Source: Spirosoma radiotolerans
GTDB lineage: Bacteria; Bacteroidota; Bacteroidia; Cytophagales; Spirosomataceae
Assembly (NCBI RefSeq): GCF_000974425.1
Contig: NZ_CP010429.1
Coordinates: 2,294,001 to 2,358,000 of the forward strand
Length of the DNA: 64,000 nt
Reading direction: 5' to 3'
How positions within the stretch are numbered: the first letter of the stretch is position 1; every line of letters begins with the position of its first letter. Position numbers and translations under genes: made by a program. A model generated the notes under the pieces. The model was not told the origin of the DNA, did not search any database, and was given only the letters and a program-made list of their open reading frames with translations. Shown here one piece after another: positions 10,078-18,921 of this stretch.

Positions 10078-13000
10078 GTGAAACCGTTTATTCCCTTCGT
10101 TCTGCTAATTACTGCTACTTACCTGATTGGATGTAAAGAGTCCACCTCGACTGAGAAAACGGCTCAGGTGGATGGCCCCCCCTTGTTTACGTCCCTGACA
10201 CCCGACCAAACCGGTATCACATTCGCTAACAATCTTACAGAGGGGCTGAATACGAACGTGTTGATGTACGAATATTTCTACAATGGTGGCGGAGTCGCTA
10301 TCGGCGACCTGAATGGCGACGGCTTCGATGACATTTACTTCAGTGGGAATATGGTACCCAATCAGTTGTATCTTAACAAAGGAAAGGCTGCCCCCATGCA
10401 GTTTACTGACATAACCGCAGCCGCTGGCGTAGCCGGGCGGGAAGGACCCTGGCGAACCGGTGTTTCGATGGCCGATGTTAATGCCGATGGGCGGCTTGAT
10501 CTATTTGTCTGTTATTCAGGAAGTCTGCCCCCTCAGAAACGGATTCCCCAGTTATTTATCAACGAAGGAACGGATGCTCAGGGAGTGCCTCACTTTTCAG
10601 ACCAAACAGCCCAGTATGGACTGGACCGGCCGGAGCAAAGCACGCAGGGCGTCTTTTTTGATTATGATCTGGATGGTGACCTTGACCTGTTTCTGCTCAA
10701 TCACAATCCGCGGCTGTTGCCCATTCTTGACCCGCAGGCAACTGCCGCTATCATGAAACAACCTAATCCGGAAATTGGCGTTCGGTTACTGAAAAATAGC
10801 GGGAAACGGTTTGAGGATGTTACCGAGCAGAGCGGCTTGAGTAGTTCCGCCCTGAGTTATGGCCTGGGAATCGGGGTGTCGGACCTGAATAGCGATGGAT
10901 GGCCTGACCTGTATATCTCCAATGATTATGGAGTTCCTGATTATCTCTACATCAATGACCAAAAGGGTAAGTTTACGAATCAACTGAAAAGCAGTATCGG
11001 GCACACGTCCAATTTCTCAATGGGTAATGCCATTGCCGATGTCAACAACGATACACGCCCCGACATTCTGACACTGGACATGCTGCCCGAAGATAACAGA
11101 CGCCAAAAACTGTTGATGGCGCCGGATAATTACGACAAGTATGCGCTTAGTGTAGCCTCGGGGTTTCATCATCAGAACATGCGGAACATGCTGCAGCTTA
11201 ATCAGGGCACGGAGCTGGTTTCTGCCAAAAAAAATGCCGCATCATCCACGCCTTACTTTAGTGAAATAGGCCAGCTAGCGGGCATCTCAAACACCGACTG
11301 GAGCTGGTCGCCCTTGCTGGCCGATTATGATAACGATGGATGGAAAGACTTGTACGTAACCAATGGTTACGTACGGGACTATACCAATCAGGATTTCCTG
11401 AAATATATGACTGACTACATGAAAAATCGCCCGGCGAATTTTCGACGCGAAGATGTTCTGGAACTGGTTCACCGCATACCTTCGTCAAATGTAGTGAACT
11501 ACATGTTTCAGAATCGCGGTAGTCAGACGGATGAGGTAACTTTTTCCAATGTCGGGGTGGCCTGGGGGTTAACGCAGCATTCGAACAGTACCGGCGCAGC
11601 CTATGCCGATCTGGACAACGACGGTGATCTGGACCTCGTCGTCAACAATACAAACCAGCCCGCCTTTGTTTTTCAGAACGAAGCCAACAAGGAGCGCAAG
11701 CACCATTATCTGGCCATACAACTCGTTGGGAGTGGAGCCAACACACAGGGCGTAGGTGCCAAACTAATGCTCTACCGAAAAGGACGTCAGCAATATGTGG
11801 AGCAGATGCCAACGCAGGGCTATCAATCGAGTGTGTCACCCCGGTTGCATTTTGGCCTGGGCGCTGATCCCGTTATTGACTCGCTGCGCATTGTATGGCC
11901 AACGGGGAAGCAGCAGGTACTAACAAACGTACATTCGGATCAGCTACTGAAACTGGACGAAAAAGAGGCTCGGTCAACGTATAAAACTCCTCGACCGGTA
12001 CCGGCGCTTTTTAAAGAGGTAAGTTCTCCGGTTGCATTTGCCGACCCCGTCAAGCAGATCAACGATTTTAAGCGACAACCCCTGCTCGTCAATGCGCAAT
12101 CGTTCAATGGCCCGTGTCTGGTCAAGGCCGATGTCAATGGCGATGGTCGGGAGGATCTGTATGCCGGAGGAGGCAACGGGCAGGCGGGGGCACTGTTTAT
12201 TCAACAGGCGTCGGGGCAGTTTAGTCGGCTGGCGCAACCCGCTTTTGACGCCGATAAACAGAGCAACGATGCCGATGCTGTTTTCTTCGACGCCAATGCC
12301 GATGGGTTTCCTGATCTCTATGTTTGCAGTGGCGGCTATGATAATTTTCAGCCCGATGATCCGAACTTACAGGATCGGCTCTACCTCAATGATGGCAAAG
12401 GTAAGTTTACTAAAAGCCCCGGCGCATTGCCTGTTATGCGCAGCAGTAAAAGCTGTGTCCGGGTAGCCGACGTAAATGGCGACGGTCGGCCGGACCTGTT
12501 CGTGGGTGGGCGCGTTGTTCCCGGCCGCTACCCCGAAACGCCCCCCAGCTACCTATTGATCAACGCGACGAAAACGCGAGGTGGCCAGCCCAGTTTTGCT
12601 AATCAAACGGCGACATTGGCCCCTATACTTTCGAGCCTGGGTATGGTGACGGATGCCGCCTGGATTGACCTGAACAACGACCGCAAACCTGAGTTAGCAA
12701 TTGTTGGCGAGTGGATGCCAATTACGGTACTTGGACTAACAAACGGTACTGGTCAGCTAACCGATCAAACAAAAACATATTTTGAGAAGGAATATCGGGG
12801 ATGGTGGAACAAACTGCTGGTCGATGATTTCAATGGCGACGGTCGCCCCGATCTGGTTGTTGGGAATCAGGGGCTTAACACCCAAGGCCGAGCCAGTGAC
12901 AAAGAACCCGCCGAGTTGATCTACAAAGACTTCGATAACAACGGCAAAGTAGATCCGATTCTGTGCCTGTATGTACAGGGCAAATCGTACCCGCATGCCA

Positions 13001-13500
13001 CCCGCGACGAACTGTTGGATCAGCTCGGCATGTTGCGTCACCGATTCACCAACTACGATAGCTATTCGAACGCCACACTGGCTGATGTCTTTACCGATGC
13101 CGAGCTGAGCGGAACGAACAAGCTGACGGCGAATCAACTGACAACAACCTATTTTGCCAGTACACCCACCGGTAAGCTGGTCGAGAAACCGTTGCCCTTG
13201 TCTGTTCAGGAGTCGCCCGTCTTTACCCTGACGACGCTGGACTTCGATCAGGATGGCCACAAAGACCTGTTACTTTGCGGCAATACCGCCCAGACTCGCC
13301 TGCGCTTTGGCCGGGCCGATGCAAACGCTGGGCTATTGCTGCGGGGGGATGGCCGGGGAGGTTTCTCTGCTGTGCCGCAACAGCAGGCTGGTTTCCGGCT
13401 GTCGGGCGATGTACGAAGCGTATTACCAATAGGTAAAACACTACTATTTGGCCTCAATCAACAGGGCATCCGGGCTTACCAACCTACCGAGAGTAAGTAA
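10078..13500 (+). CDS. FG-GAP/VCBS repeat lipoprotein with ASPIC/UnbV domain (CRTAC1-like)
   Basis: This is a 1140-residue predicted cell-surface lipoprotein starting at GTG 10078 and carrying the lipobox LIGC (Cys19). The protein is a string of calcium-loop FG-GAP/VCBS repeats with the pattern D-x-N/D-x-D-G-x-x-D-L, for example GDLNGDGFDDIYF, DVNADGRLDLFV, DLNSDGWPDLYIS, DLDNDGDLDLVV and DVNGDGREDLYAG. These build beta-propellers in two halves. Between them, around residues 540-620, is an ASPIC/UnbV domain (GVGAKLMLYRKGRQQYVEQM). Genes of this kind commonly sit beside SusC/SusD pairs in Bacteroidetes, so it probably belongs to the same uptake system as a surface accessory protein, although a terminator separates them. 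The function of the family is not established. Confidence 0.9.
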   Translation: MKPFIPFVLLITATYLIGCKESTSTEKTAQVDGPPLFTSLTPDQTGITFANNLTEGLNTNVLMYEYFYNGGGVAIGDLNGDGFDDIYFSGNMVPNQLYLNKGKAAPMQFTDITAAAGVAGREGPWRTGVSMADVNADGRLDLFVCYSGSLPPQKRIPQLFINEGTDAQGVPHFSDQTAQYGLDRPEQSTQGVFFDYDLDGDLDLFLLNHNPRLLPILDPQATAAIMKQPNPEIGVRLLKNSGKRFEDVTEQSGLSSSALSYGLGIGVSDLNSDGWPDLYISNDYGVPDYLYINDQKGKFTNQLKSSIGHTSNFSMGNAIADVNNDTRPDILTLDMLPEDNRRQKLLMAPDNYDKYALSVASGFHHQNMRNMLQLNQGTELVSAKKNAASSTPYFSEIGQLAGISNTDWSWSPLLADYDNDGWKDLYVTNGYVRDYTNQDFLKYMTDYMKNRPANFRREDVLELVHRIPSSNVVNYMFQNRGSQTDEVTFSNVGVAWGLTQHSNSTGAAYADLDNDGDLDLVVNNTNQPAFVFQNEANKERKHHYLAIQLVGSGANTQGVGAKLMLYRKGRQQYVEQMPTQGYQSSVSPRLHFGLGADPVIDSLRIVWPTGKQQVLTNVHSDQLLKLDEKEARSTYKTPRPVPALFKEVSSPVAFADPVKQINDFKRQPLLVNAQSFNGPCLVKADVNGDGREDLYAGGGNGQAGALFIQQASGQFSRLAQPAFDADKQSNDADAVFFDANADGFPDLYVCSGGYDNFQPDDPNLQDRLYLNDGKGKFTKSPGALPVMRSSKSCVRVADVNGDGRPDLFVGGRVVPGRYPETPPSYLLINATKTRGGQPSFANQTATLAPILSSLGMVTDAAWIDLNNDRKPELAIVGEWMPITVLGLTNGTGQLTDQTKTYFEKEYRGWWNKLLVDDFNGDGRPDLVVGNQGLNTQGRASDKEPAELIYKDFDNNGKVDPILCLYVQGKSYPHATRDELLDQLGMLRHRFTNYDSYSNATLADVFTDAELSGTNKLTANQLTTTYFASTPTGKLVEKPLPLSVQESPVFTLTTLDFDQDGHKDLLLCGNTAQTRLRFGRADANAGLLLRGDGRGGFSAVPQQQAGFRLSGDVRSVLPIGKTLLFGLNQQGIRAYQPTESK

Positions 13501-13521
13501 CTGATACGCATACATAAAGCT

Positions 13522-13563
13522 CCATATTAAAAAATATGGCTACAATTCTTTCGGTTACCGAAA
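13522..13563 (+). promoter_or_regulatory. Two palindromes spanning the mcrC start codon
   Basis: CCATATT (13522-13528) and AATATGG (13533-13539) form an inverted repeat around AAAA. The start ATG (13536-13538) lies in the right arm, so the hairpin would hide it. Ten bases further on, TTTCGGT/ACCGAAA (13549-13555 and 13557-13563) is a second 7-bp palindrome inside the first codons. Whether these are operator sites, a translational block or coincidence is unknown. Confidence 0.35.
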
Positions 13564-14834
13564 ACAGCCTGATTGGAACTTTAAATTCCGTGACGGAGCC
13601 GATGTTGGGCAGCGTAGGCGTGCCTGAAACGGCGTTTAACGCCCTTCGCCAATTCGTGTTTGAAAACGAAAACGCCGATGGGCTATTCACCTTTACGGTG
13701 CTGAAAGGAGCGGAGTTTATTCGGGTCCGTCATTACGTCGGGCTACTTCTCCTACCCGATGGAAACATGCTTGAGATTTTACCAAAAATCGAGCAGCAAT
13801 CCCAGTCCCGGCCGCTGTTGCTTAACATGCTTCGATACCTGCGCCACAGCCCGTTTCGGACGTTGCGCAGGGGGCAGTCGAAGGCTGTTCACTTGCCTTT
13901 ATGGGAAATATTCATCACGGCCTTTCTTGATACGGTAGAACCGTTGGCGCAGCAGGGTATCCAGCAAGCTTACGTTTCCGTCGAAAGCAATGAGCGTTTC
14001 TGGAAGGGCCGTTTTCAGGCTACCCGGCAGCTACGCGAAAACAGCTACCATGCTGAACGGCTGGCGGTTGTGTACGACGAGCTAACCGCTAACGTACCGC
14101 CAAACCGTATCCTGAAATCGACCCTGCTTTACCTGGCAAACCGAACGAGGTATGGGGCCAATCAGCGCCGTATTCAACAACTGCTATGGGTACTGGACGA
14201 TGTGCCCGTTTCGGATTCCGTTCCGGACGATCTGACTGCCATCCAGCGAAGCAGCCGCCTGTTCGCTCGTTACGAAGCAGCTTTGCTTTGGGCGAAAACC
14301 CTGTTGCTGAGACAGGGCCTGGGTGTGAAAACGGGTAAAACGCCGAGCCTGTCTCTGCTCTTTCCAATGGAACAGGTATTTGAAGATTACGTCGCCCACG
14401 GCATTCGGACCCACTGGCCCGGCGCCGATAAGGTTAGGGTGCAGGAGTCGTCTGTGCATTTAGTGGATGAGCATGTCGGGTCGCCTAAATTCAAACTACG
14501 TCCAGACATTATTATTCACCATAGCGACCGGACATTTGTGCTGGATACGAAGTGGAAGCGGGTGAATGGGCAGGTGCCGGGCGGCCAAATGAGCGCGGGA
14601 AATTATGGCATTGAGCAGGCGGATATGTATCAATTGTACGCCTATGGTAAAAAGTATGCTGCCGACGACCTATTTTTGATCTATCCGGTCAATGAAACCT
14701 TCGCTAAGCCGCTTCCTGTATTTGAGTACGATGCCGATACGCGTTTGCACGTAGTACCTTTTGATCTGACCAATTCGCTGGCCAATGAAGTAGATAAATT
14801 GGCTCAATACGCTTTGTCTTTCAACGAAAAGTAA
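13536..14834 (+). CDS. mcrC: McrC-like nuclease subunit of a McrBC restriction system, without a McrB partner
   Basis: McrC is the nuclease subunit of the modification-dependent McrBC restriction complex, which cuts DNA when the GTP-driven McrB ring translocates between methylated sites. The 432-residue product has the McrC order. There is an N-terminal beta-rich region (GLLLLPDGNMLEILPKI) that contacts McrB, the LLFPMEQVFEDYV motif, and a C-terminal PD-(D/E)xK nuclease core with Pro323-Asp324, then Asp337-Thr-Lys339, then QADMYQLYAYGKKY. The catalytic residues look intact. No AAA+ GTPase gene lies on either side: upstream is a surface lipoprotein gene (35 bp gap) and downstream a permease gene (14 bp gap). 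The ATG lies inside the right arm of an inverted repeat. It may be a remnant, or it may use a McrB encoded elsewhere. Confidence 0.88.
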   Translation: MATILSVTENSLIGTLNSVTEPMLGSVGVPETAFNALRQFVFENENADGLFTFTVLKGAEFIRVRHYVGLLLLPDGNMLEILPKIEQQSQSRPLLLNMLRYLRHSPFRTLRRGQSKAVHLPLWEIFITAFLDTVEPLAQQGIQQAYVSVESNERFWKGRFQATRQLRENSYHAERLAVVYDELTANVPPNRILKSTLLYLANRTRYGANQRRIQQLLWVLDDVPVSDSVPDDLTAIQRSSRLFARYEAALLWAKTLLLRQGLGVKTGKTPSLSLLFPMEQVFEDYVAHGIRTHWPGADKVRVQESSVHLVDEHVGSPKFKLRPDIIIHHSDRTFVLDTKWKRVNGQVPGGQMSAGNYGIEQADMYQLYAYGKKYAADDLFLIYPVNETFAKPLPVFEYDADTRLHVVPFDLTNSLANEVDKLAQYALSFNEK

Positions 14835-14848
14835 ACCCACCGCAACCT

Positions 14849-16165
14849 ATGCCCCTTATTTTAACCTTGGTCGGTATTATAACCCTTGTCTTTTTAGTTG
14901 CCTTTGTCCGTTTAGATACCTTCATTTCGTTTGTTATCGTCTCGCTGGGAATCGGTCTGGCATCCGGCATGGATGTAGTGGCCGTCGGGAAATCCATCCA
15001 GACGGGTATTGGCGGTACACTGGGCGAACTGGTACTGATTATTGGCTTCGGGGCTATGCTGGGGCGATTAGTGGCTGAGAGTGGGGCTGCCCGCCGAATC
15101 ACCGATGTGCTGATTGGCTGGTTTGGGATCAGGAACATTCGCTGGGGACTCGCGTTGGCGGGCTTTGTGATCGGTATTCCGCTGTTTTATAATGCCGGGT
15201 TTATTATTGTTGTCCCCTTGATTTTCACCATTGCGGCTTCATCACGTCTGCCGCTGATGTCGGTGGCGGTTCCTATGCTGTCGGCGCTTTCCGTAGCGCA
15301 TGGCTATTTGCCACCGCATCCATCGCCATCGGCCGTGGCGGGCCAGTTGAACGCTAATATTGGGCAGACACTGCTTTACGGGATCATCGTTGCCATTCCG
15401 GCCATCATCATTGCCGGTCCGTTGTTTGGAAAAACACTCGTCAATATTAAAGCGACACCCAACCGGGAGTTGTTCAACAATCGCGACATTCCTGACCATC
15501 AGTTACCGGGTGCAGCCATCAGTTTTTTCGTCGCTCTGCTACCCGTGTTGCTACTCACTACTTTTGGTCCGCTGAAAAACGCAATGCCCGGCGAGTCGCC
15601 CCTCAAAACCGTGGTAACACTGCTGGCCGAGCCTTATATCGGGATGCTCATATCGGTGCTAACGGCTATGTATGCGCTGGGTATCCGGCAGGGCCAGAGC
15701 GTGAAGGCCATTACCAAAGACATGGAAGAAGCCGTTAAAGCCATTGCTCCGATTCTGCTGGTCATTGCGGGGGCAGGGGCGTTAAAGCAGGTTTTTGGGG
15801 ATAGTGGCACCAGCAAATACATCGGGAGCTTGCTGGCTGATGCGGCCATTCCGCCGTTATTACTGGGTTGGGGCATTGCTGCGTTCATTCGTGTATGCGT
15901 CGGTTCAGCCACGGTGGCGGGCCTCACAACGGTGGGCATTGTGTTACCATTGCTGCAATCGCAGGCCATAAAACCGGAGTTGATGGTGCTGGCCATTGGC
16001 TCGGGAAGCCTGATGTTTTCGCACATCAACGATGGAGGATTCTGGTTATTCAAGGAGTATTTCAACCTGACGATCGGGCAGACGATCCGAACATGGTCGC
16101 TGATGGAAACGATTGTGTCCATTGTTGGCTTACTGGGTGTGCTGGCCCTGAATCTGGTAGTATAA
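14849..16165 (+). CDS. GntP family gluconate-type H+ symporter
   Basis: This 438-residue inner-membrane permease belongs to the GntP/Gnt family, which imports gluconate and related sugar acids with protons. The chain is almost entirely hydrophobic, with about a dozen transmembrane segments. It shows the family-typical GESGAAR-like loop (VAESGAARRITD) and the strongly conserved HGYLPPHPSPSAVA segment near residue 150, plus FSHINDGGFWLFKEYFN near residue 390. The 14-bp gap after mcrC and the nearby GlcG/HbpS-like gene suggest one transcript. A sugar-acid substrate is likely from the family, but the exact one (gluconate, or another hydroxy acid such as D-glycerate) cannot be set from the sequence. 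Confidence 0.92.
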   Translation: MPLILTLVGIITLVFLVAFVRLDTFISFVIVSLGIGLASGMDVVAVGKSIQTGIGGTLGELVLIIGFGAMLGRLVAESGAARRITDVLIGWFGIRNIRWGLALAGFVIGIPLFYNAGFIIVVPLIFTIAASSRLPLMSVAVPMLSALSVAHGYLPPHPSPSAVAGQLNANIGQTLLYGIIVAIPAIIIAGPLFGKTLVNIKATPNRELFNNRDIPDHQLPGAAISFFVALLPVLLLTTFGPLKNAMPGESPLKTVVTLLAEPYIGMLISVLTAMYALGIRQGQSVKAITKDMEEAVKAIAPILLVIAGAGALKQVFGDSGTSKYIGSLLADAAIPPLLLGWGIAAFIRVCVGSATVAGLTTVGIVLPLLQSQAIKPELMVLAIGSGSLMFSHINDGGFWLFKEYFNLTIGQTIRTWSLMETIVSIVGLLGVLALNLVV

Positions 16166-16181
16166 GCAAGACTTGTAAACA

Positions 16182-16640
16182 ATGGTGTCCATGAGTAACG
16201 AGAAGCTACAGGAGGTAATCAATAAATTGTTTGACAGTATATCGGCTCAAATACCCGCCTATAGAAGCAGTGACGTCGACTGGCGCATTTCAGATGGCAA
16301 CGTGGCGGTTTGTCTGATCGACGACGCCGGGAGGATTTACGGAAAGATCTGGGGTGACGATAAAGTAAGAGGACGAAGCTTTTATGACGTGGCCTACCGC
16401 AAGGCATCACAGGTCTGGATAACCGGCTACAAAACCGGGGAGTATGAACGGTTGGTGTTTTCGGACCAGCTCAATTATAAAGATTTCGGCATCGAACTTC
16501 CCGATTTGATGGGCTGGGAGGGTGGTCAGCCGATACAATTGGATGCCGAAACCCGGATCTCATGTGGCTTCAGTGGCTTTAAGGGCGTGAATGACCTGGC
16601 CATTGTGAAAAAAGCGGCAGAAGAAGCCATGGCTTCGTAA
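16182..16640 (+). CDS. GlcG/HbpS-like (DUF336) protein
   Basis: This 152-residue soluble protein matches the shape of the GlcG/HbpS (DUF336) family. It has a VAVCLIDDAGRIYGKIWGDD strand-loop, an Ala-rich helix start (VAYRKASQVWITG), a GGQPIQLDAETRISCGFSGF segment and a closing D-x-A-x-V-x-K-A-A-E-E-A helix. Family members bind heme or degrade cofactors, or sit in glycolate and propanediol operons; their role is varied. It follows the permease gene by 16 bp, so it is probably co-transcribed and may act on the imported hydroxy acid or sense it. An alternative ATG lies three codons downstream (16191). The family assignment is by pattern only. Confidence 0.62.
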   Translation: MVSMSNEKLQEVINKLFDSISAQIPAYRSSDVDWRISDGNVAVCLIDDAGRIYGKIWGDDKVRGRSFYDVAYRKASQVWITGYKTGEYERLVFSDQLNYKDFGIELPDLMGWEGGQPIQLDAETRISCGFSGFKGVNDLAIVKKAAEEAMAS

Positions 16641-16977
16641 AATCCAGCTCTCGGTAGCGTCCAAATAAAGGAGTTTATAGCTGGTTTTTACCAACCAGAG
16701 CATTACCTAAGTCAGCGTCTTTGCCGTGGGGTCTGATTAAGAAACCGCACCGGGCAGGCTTGAGAACCTGTACTCACTAAATTAACAAATTTGAAGGTTT
16801 ATTAGTTAATAACTAGTTGATAATCAATATAAAGGTCGGTTGTTCGGTTGAATGAATAGCTACAAAAAGTGAGTAAAATGATAACAAATATTTAATATAG
16901 ACCTTTCGTTTCTGACTTTTTATTCGTATTTCTTTGTAAATTTTTTTCCTGGGTCTCAGGGCCCACAAAACGTACAT
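16641..16977. other. Intergenic stretch, 337 bp, with probable promoter for the small basic protein
   Basis: There is no credible open frame. The last 150 bp are very AT-rich. A TTTCTTTG element (16929-16936, one mismatch to TAnnTTTG) lies about 40 bp before the ATG at 16978 and is the best promoter candidate. No strong hairpin follows the GlcG-like gene. Confidence 0.4.
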
Positions 16978-17199
16978 ATGAAATCATCTACTAAAGCGCT
17001 CGCCCATCAATTGGCAACCGCTGTTGAAGCAAAGTTAAGCGAGTCAACTGAGCAGTCGAAAAAGTTCAAGAAAACGATTGAGAAATCGACGAAGAAACTG
17101 GCTAAGCGACTGGTGAAACAGATAAAAAAAGAAAAGAAACACCATGCTGCGCCAACCGTAGACCTGAACGTTGTTAAAGCAGAAGAGAAAGAAAGCTAG
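16978..17199 (+). CDS. Small highly basic protein of unknown function
   Basis: This is a 73-residue protein with about a third Lys/Arg residues concentrated in the middle (FKKTIEKSTKKLAKRLVKQIKKEKKHH) and an acidic tail (VKAEEKES). The Lys pattern is that of an amphipathic helix. It has no signal peptide and no cysteine. A weak promoter motif lies just upstream and a very strong hairpin downstream, so it is a single-gene transcript, which supports it being real despite its size. It could be a small nucleic-acid-binding or ribosome-associated protein, but that is only inferred from charge. I do not recognise a family. Confidence 0.6.
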   Translation: MKSSTKALAHQLATAVEAKLSESTEQSKKFKKTIEKSTKKLAKRLVKQIKKEKKHHAAPTVDLNVVKAEEKES

Positions 17200-17238
17200 G
17201 CTGATAACCTTACTTTTAGGCAGCCCGAATAGTTTTGA

Positions 17239-17294
17239 TTAACAATAGAGGCATGGCCTTCGCTGATTAGCGAAGGCCATGCCTCTATTGTTAA
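17239..17294. terminator. Bidirectional terminator, perfect 26-bp stem
   Basis: Positions 17239-17264 and 17269-17294 are perfect reverse complements separated by GATT. The hairpin lies between convergent genes (ends at 17199 and 17318). It has AT-rich flanks on both sides, so it can serve both strands. The stem is far longer than termination needs. Confidence 0.85.
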
Positions 17295-17317
17295 TTTTCA
17301 GTGAGTACAGGAATCGC

Positions 17318-18622
17318 TTATTTGAGCGGTGTAGGTAAGGTGACAAAGTAAATGCGATTACGGTCCACCTGACCGGTAGCCGGTAAAATCTTTGTAGTAA
17401 ACCCATTCTGCCCATTATCGACAACGCCGAAATCGTCATCATTCGAAATGGCCAGTCGATTCGAGCCAATCAGCGAAATTCCTTCGGCCTTATCGTGCGG
17501 ATAAACGGGCGAAATATTAGTTAATAAATCAAAGACCAGCGTTTTGGTAACGGGGATAATCCCGGCGTTCTGAAGGCCTGCCTTGTCTTTGAGTTGCTCA
17601 ACGGTTAAGCCATTGTACAATTTACCACTGTCGCTATTGGTTGGGTCCGATATATCGGTTGCGCCCGCCAGATCGAATTTATACACCCGCTTAAACGTCG
17701 ATGGCTTCACCGGATTTCCGCCATAATCGCCATCCCGCTCAATGGCCAGGAACGTCGTGGCCGTAATTGCCGCAATTTCGCTGCAACCCGTCAGGCTGGC
17801 ATTCTCCATCAGGTACACATACTGCTTCGTGGCTCCGCTGGCGATGTCAAAAGTAACAACTCGGATGACTGTTGAGCCCGAAACGGCCGCCGATGATGGA
17901 TTGTACATGGGCGACTGCATCAGGCCGACCAGCGTTTTGCCGTCGGGTGTAATCGTCAGCCCTTCCATGCCCCGATTGGGTCGACGACGGGCCAGAACTT
18001 TAGGGAGCGTACGGCCACCCGTACCCGATCCGAAGGGATTAATCCGCTCGATGGTATTGCCACTGGCGTCGAAGTGTACAATGTGAGGCCCATATTCATC
18101 GCTCACCCAAAACGTTCCATCCGACGACAGCGCCAGTCCTTCGGAGTCGATTCCATCAGCATTGGGTGCAATGGTTTTGCCATTCAGGTCGAGGGCGATT
18201 TCGCCCGTATTTCCCTGCCCAACAGGATTTGGCAGGCCTGTGAGTAATTGACCGGCTGCGTTTTTGAGTAAAATGGTTTGCTCAAGCACTAACTGGTTGC
18301 CCACGACCCGGAATTTCCCAACCTGGGGCGTGAAATCGGCTTTCCCAAAAATGATCGAGTTGGCGACTGACCCGGCAGCGTTCGGCCCGCGATCAGTTAA
18401 TAAGTAAAAAACGGCTGGATCGAGCGGGTCGCCCGCGATAGCTGAGCCAAAGCCGCCGTTATAAATGACCGTGCCGTTGGGGGAGGTCGCTAATACCTTT
18501 GGATCGGAGGCTTCGGCAAAGGCGGGGTAAGAAATAATGGCAGGCAGACGGTGGTCTTCACAAGCCGTAACAGCAATCCCGGCAGCGATGACGAACGAAA
18601 GAGGTAAATGTGAAAATCTCAT
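17318..18622 (-). CDS. Esterase-like/phytase-like beta-propeller lipoprotein
   Basis: This 434-residue lipoprotein has a beta-propeller fold of the esterase-like activity of phytase family. The signal peptide ends in the lipobox VTAC followed by EDHR, an acidic patch that in Bacteroidetes can favour export to the cell surface. The body has the typical YNGGFGSAIAGDPLDPAVFYLLTDRGPN opening, then GIDSEGLALSSDGTFWVSDEYGPHIVHFD and GMEGLTITPDGKTLVGLMQSP, and ends with KAEGISLIGSNRLAISNDDDFGV. Actual substrates of this family are poorly known; phosphate esters are only suggested by the name. The same TACEDHR leader occurs in the SMP-30-like lipoprotein at 46923-47876. Confidence 0.85.
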   Translation of the reverse strand: MRFSHLPLSFVIAAGIAVTACEDHRLPAIISYPAFAEASDPKVLATSPNGTVIYNGGFGSAIAGDPLDPAVFYLLTDRGPNAAGSVANSIIFGKADFTPQVGKFRVVGNQLVLEQTILLKNAAGQLLTGLPNPVGQGNTGEIALDLNGKTIAPNADGIDSEGLALSSDGTFWVSDEYGPHIVHFDASGNTIERINPFGSGTGGRTLPKVLARRRPNRGMEGLTITPDGKTLVGLMQSPMYNPSSAAVSGSTVIRVVTFDIASGATKQYVYLMENASLTGCSEIAAITATTFLAIERDGDYGGNPVKPSTFKRVYKFDLAGATDISDPTNSDSGKLYNGLTVEQLKDKAGLQNAGIIPVTKTLVFDLLTNISPVYPHDKAEGISLIGSNRLAISNDDDFGVVDNGQNGFTTKILPATGQVDRNRIYFVTLPTPLK

Positions 18623-18890
18623 AGTCGGCTATATGGTCTAATAGTACCAGCAAAGCTAAAGGACCTTACATTATCCATATGTAACCGATGACAGTGGTTC
18701 GTTATGCGAATATTAAATTTTAGAATGAAGAGGCTATTTCGCAACTCAAGAAGGAGAGAGGTTACCGTATAAACGACTTCTTGTACAGGTAAAAAGGAAT
18801 TTGCCCGATCATTATCCTACCGTTAGCGAATTGGAAATCAGACCCCCCGTTTCATAACGAATCCGTAACACCCTCTGCCCGGGAACCCGT

Positions 18891-18898
18891 TACTTTTG
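18891..18898 (+). promoter_or_regulatory. Candidate -7 element TACTTTTG
   Basis: This is an exact match to the Bacteroidetes -7 consensus TAnnTTTG, 24 bp before the ATG at 18922. No TTG is seen at the usual -33 distance, so confidence is modest. The rest of the 299-bp divergent gap (18623-18921) shows no open frame or strong hairpin. Confidence 0.45.
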
Positions 18899-18921
18899 TG
18901 GCTCAACGTAATTAACTACCT

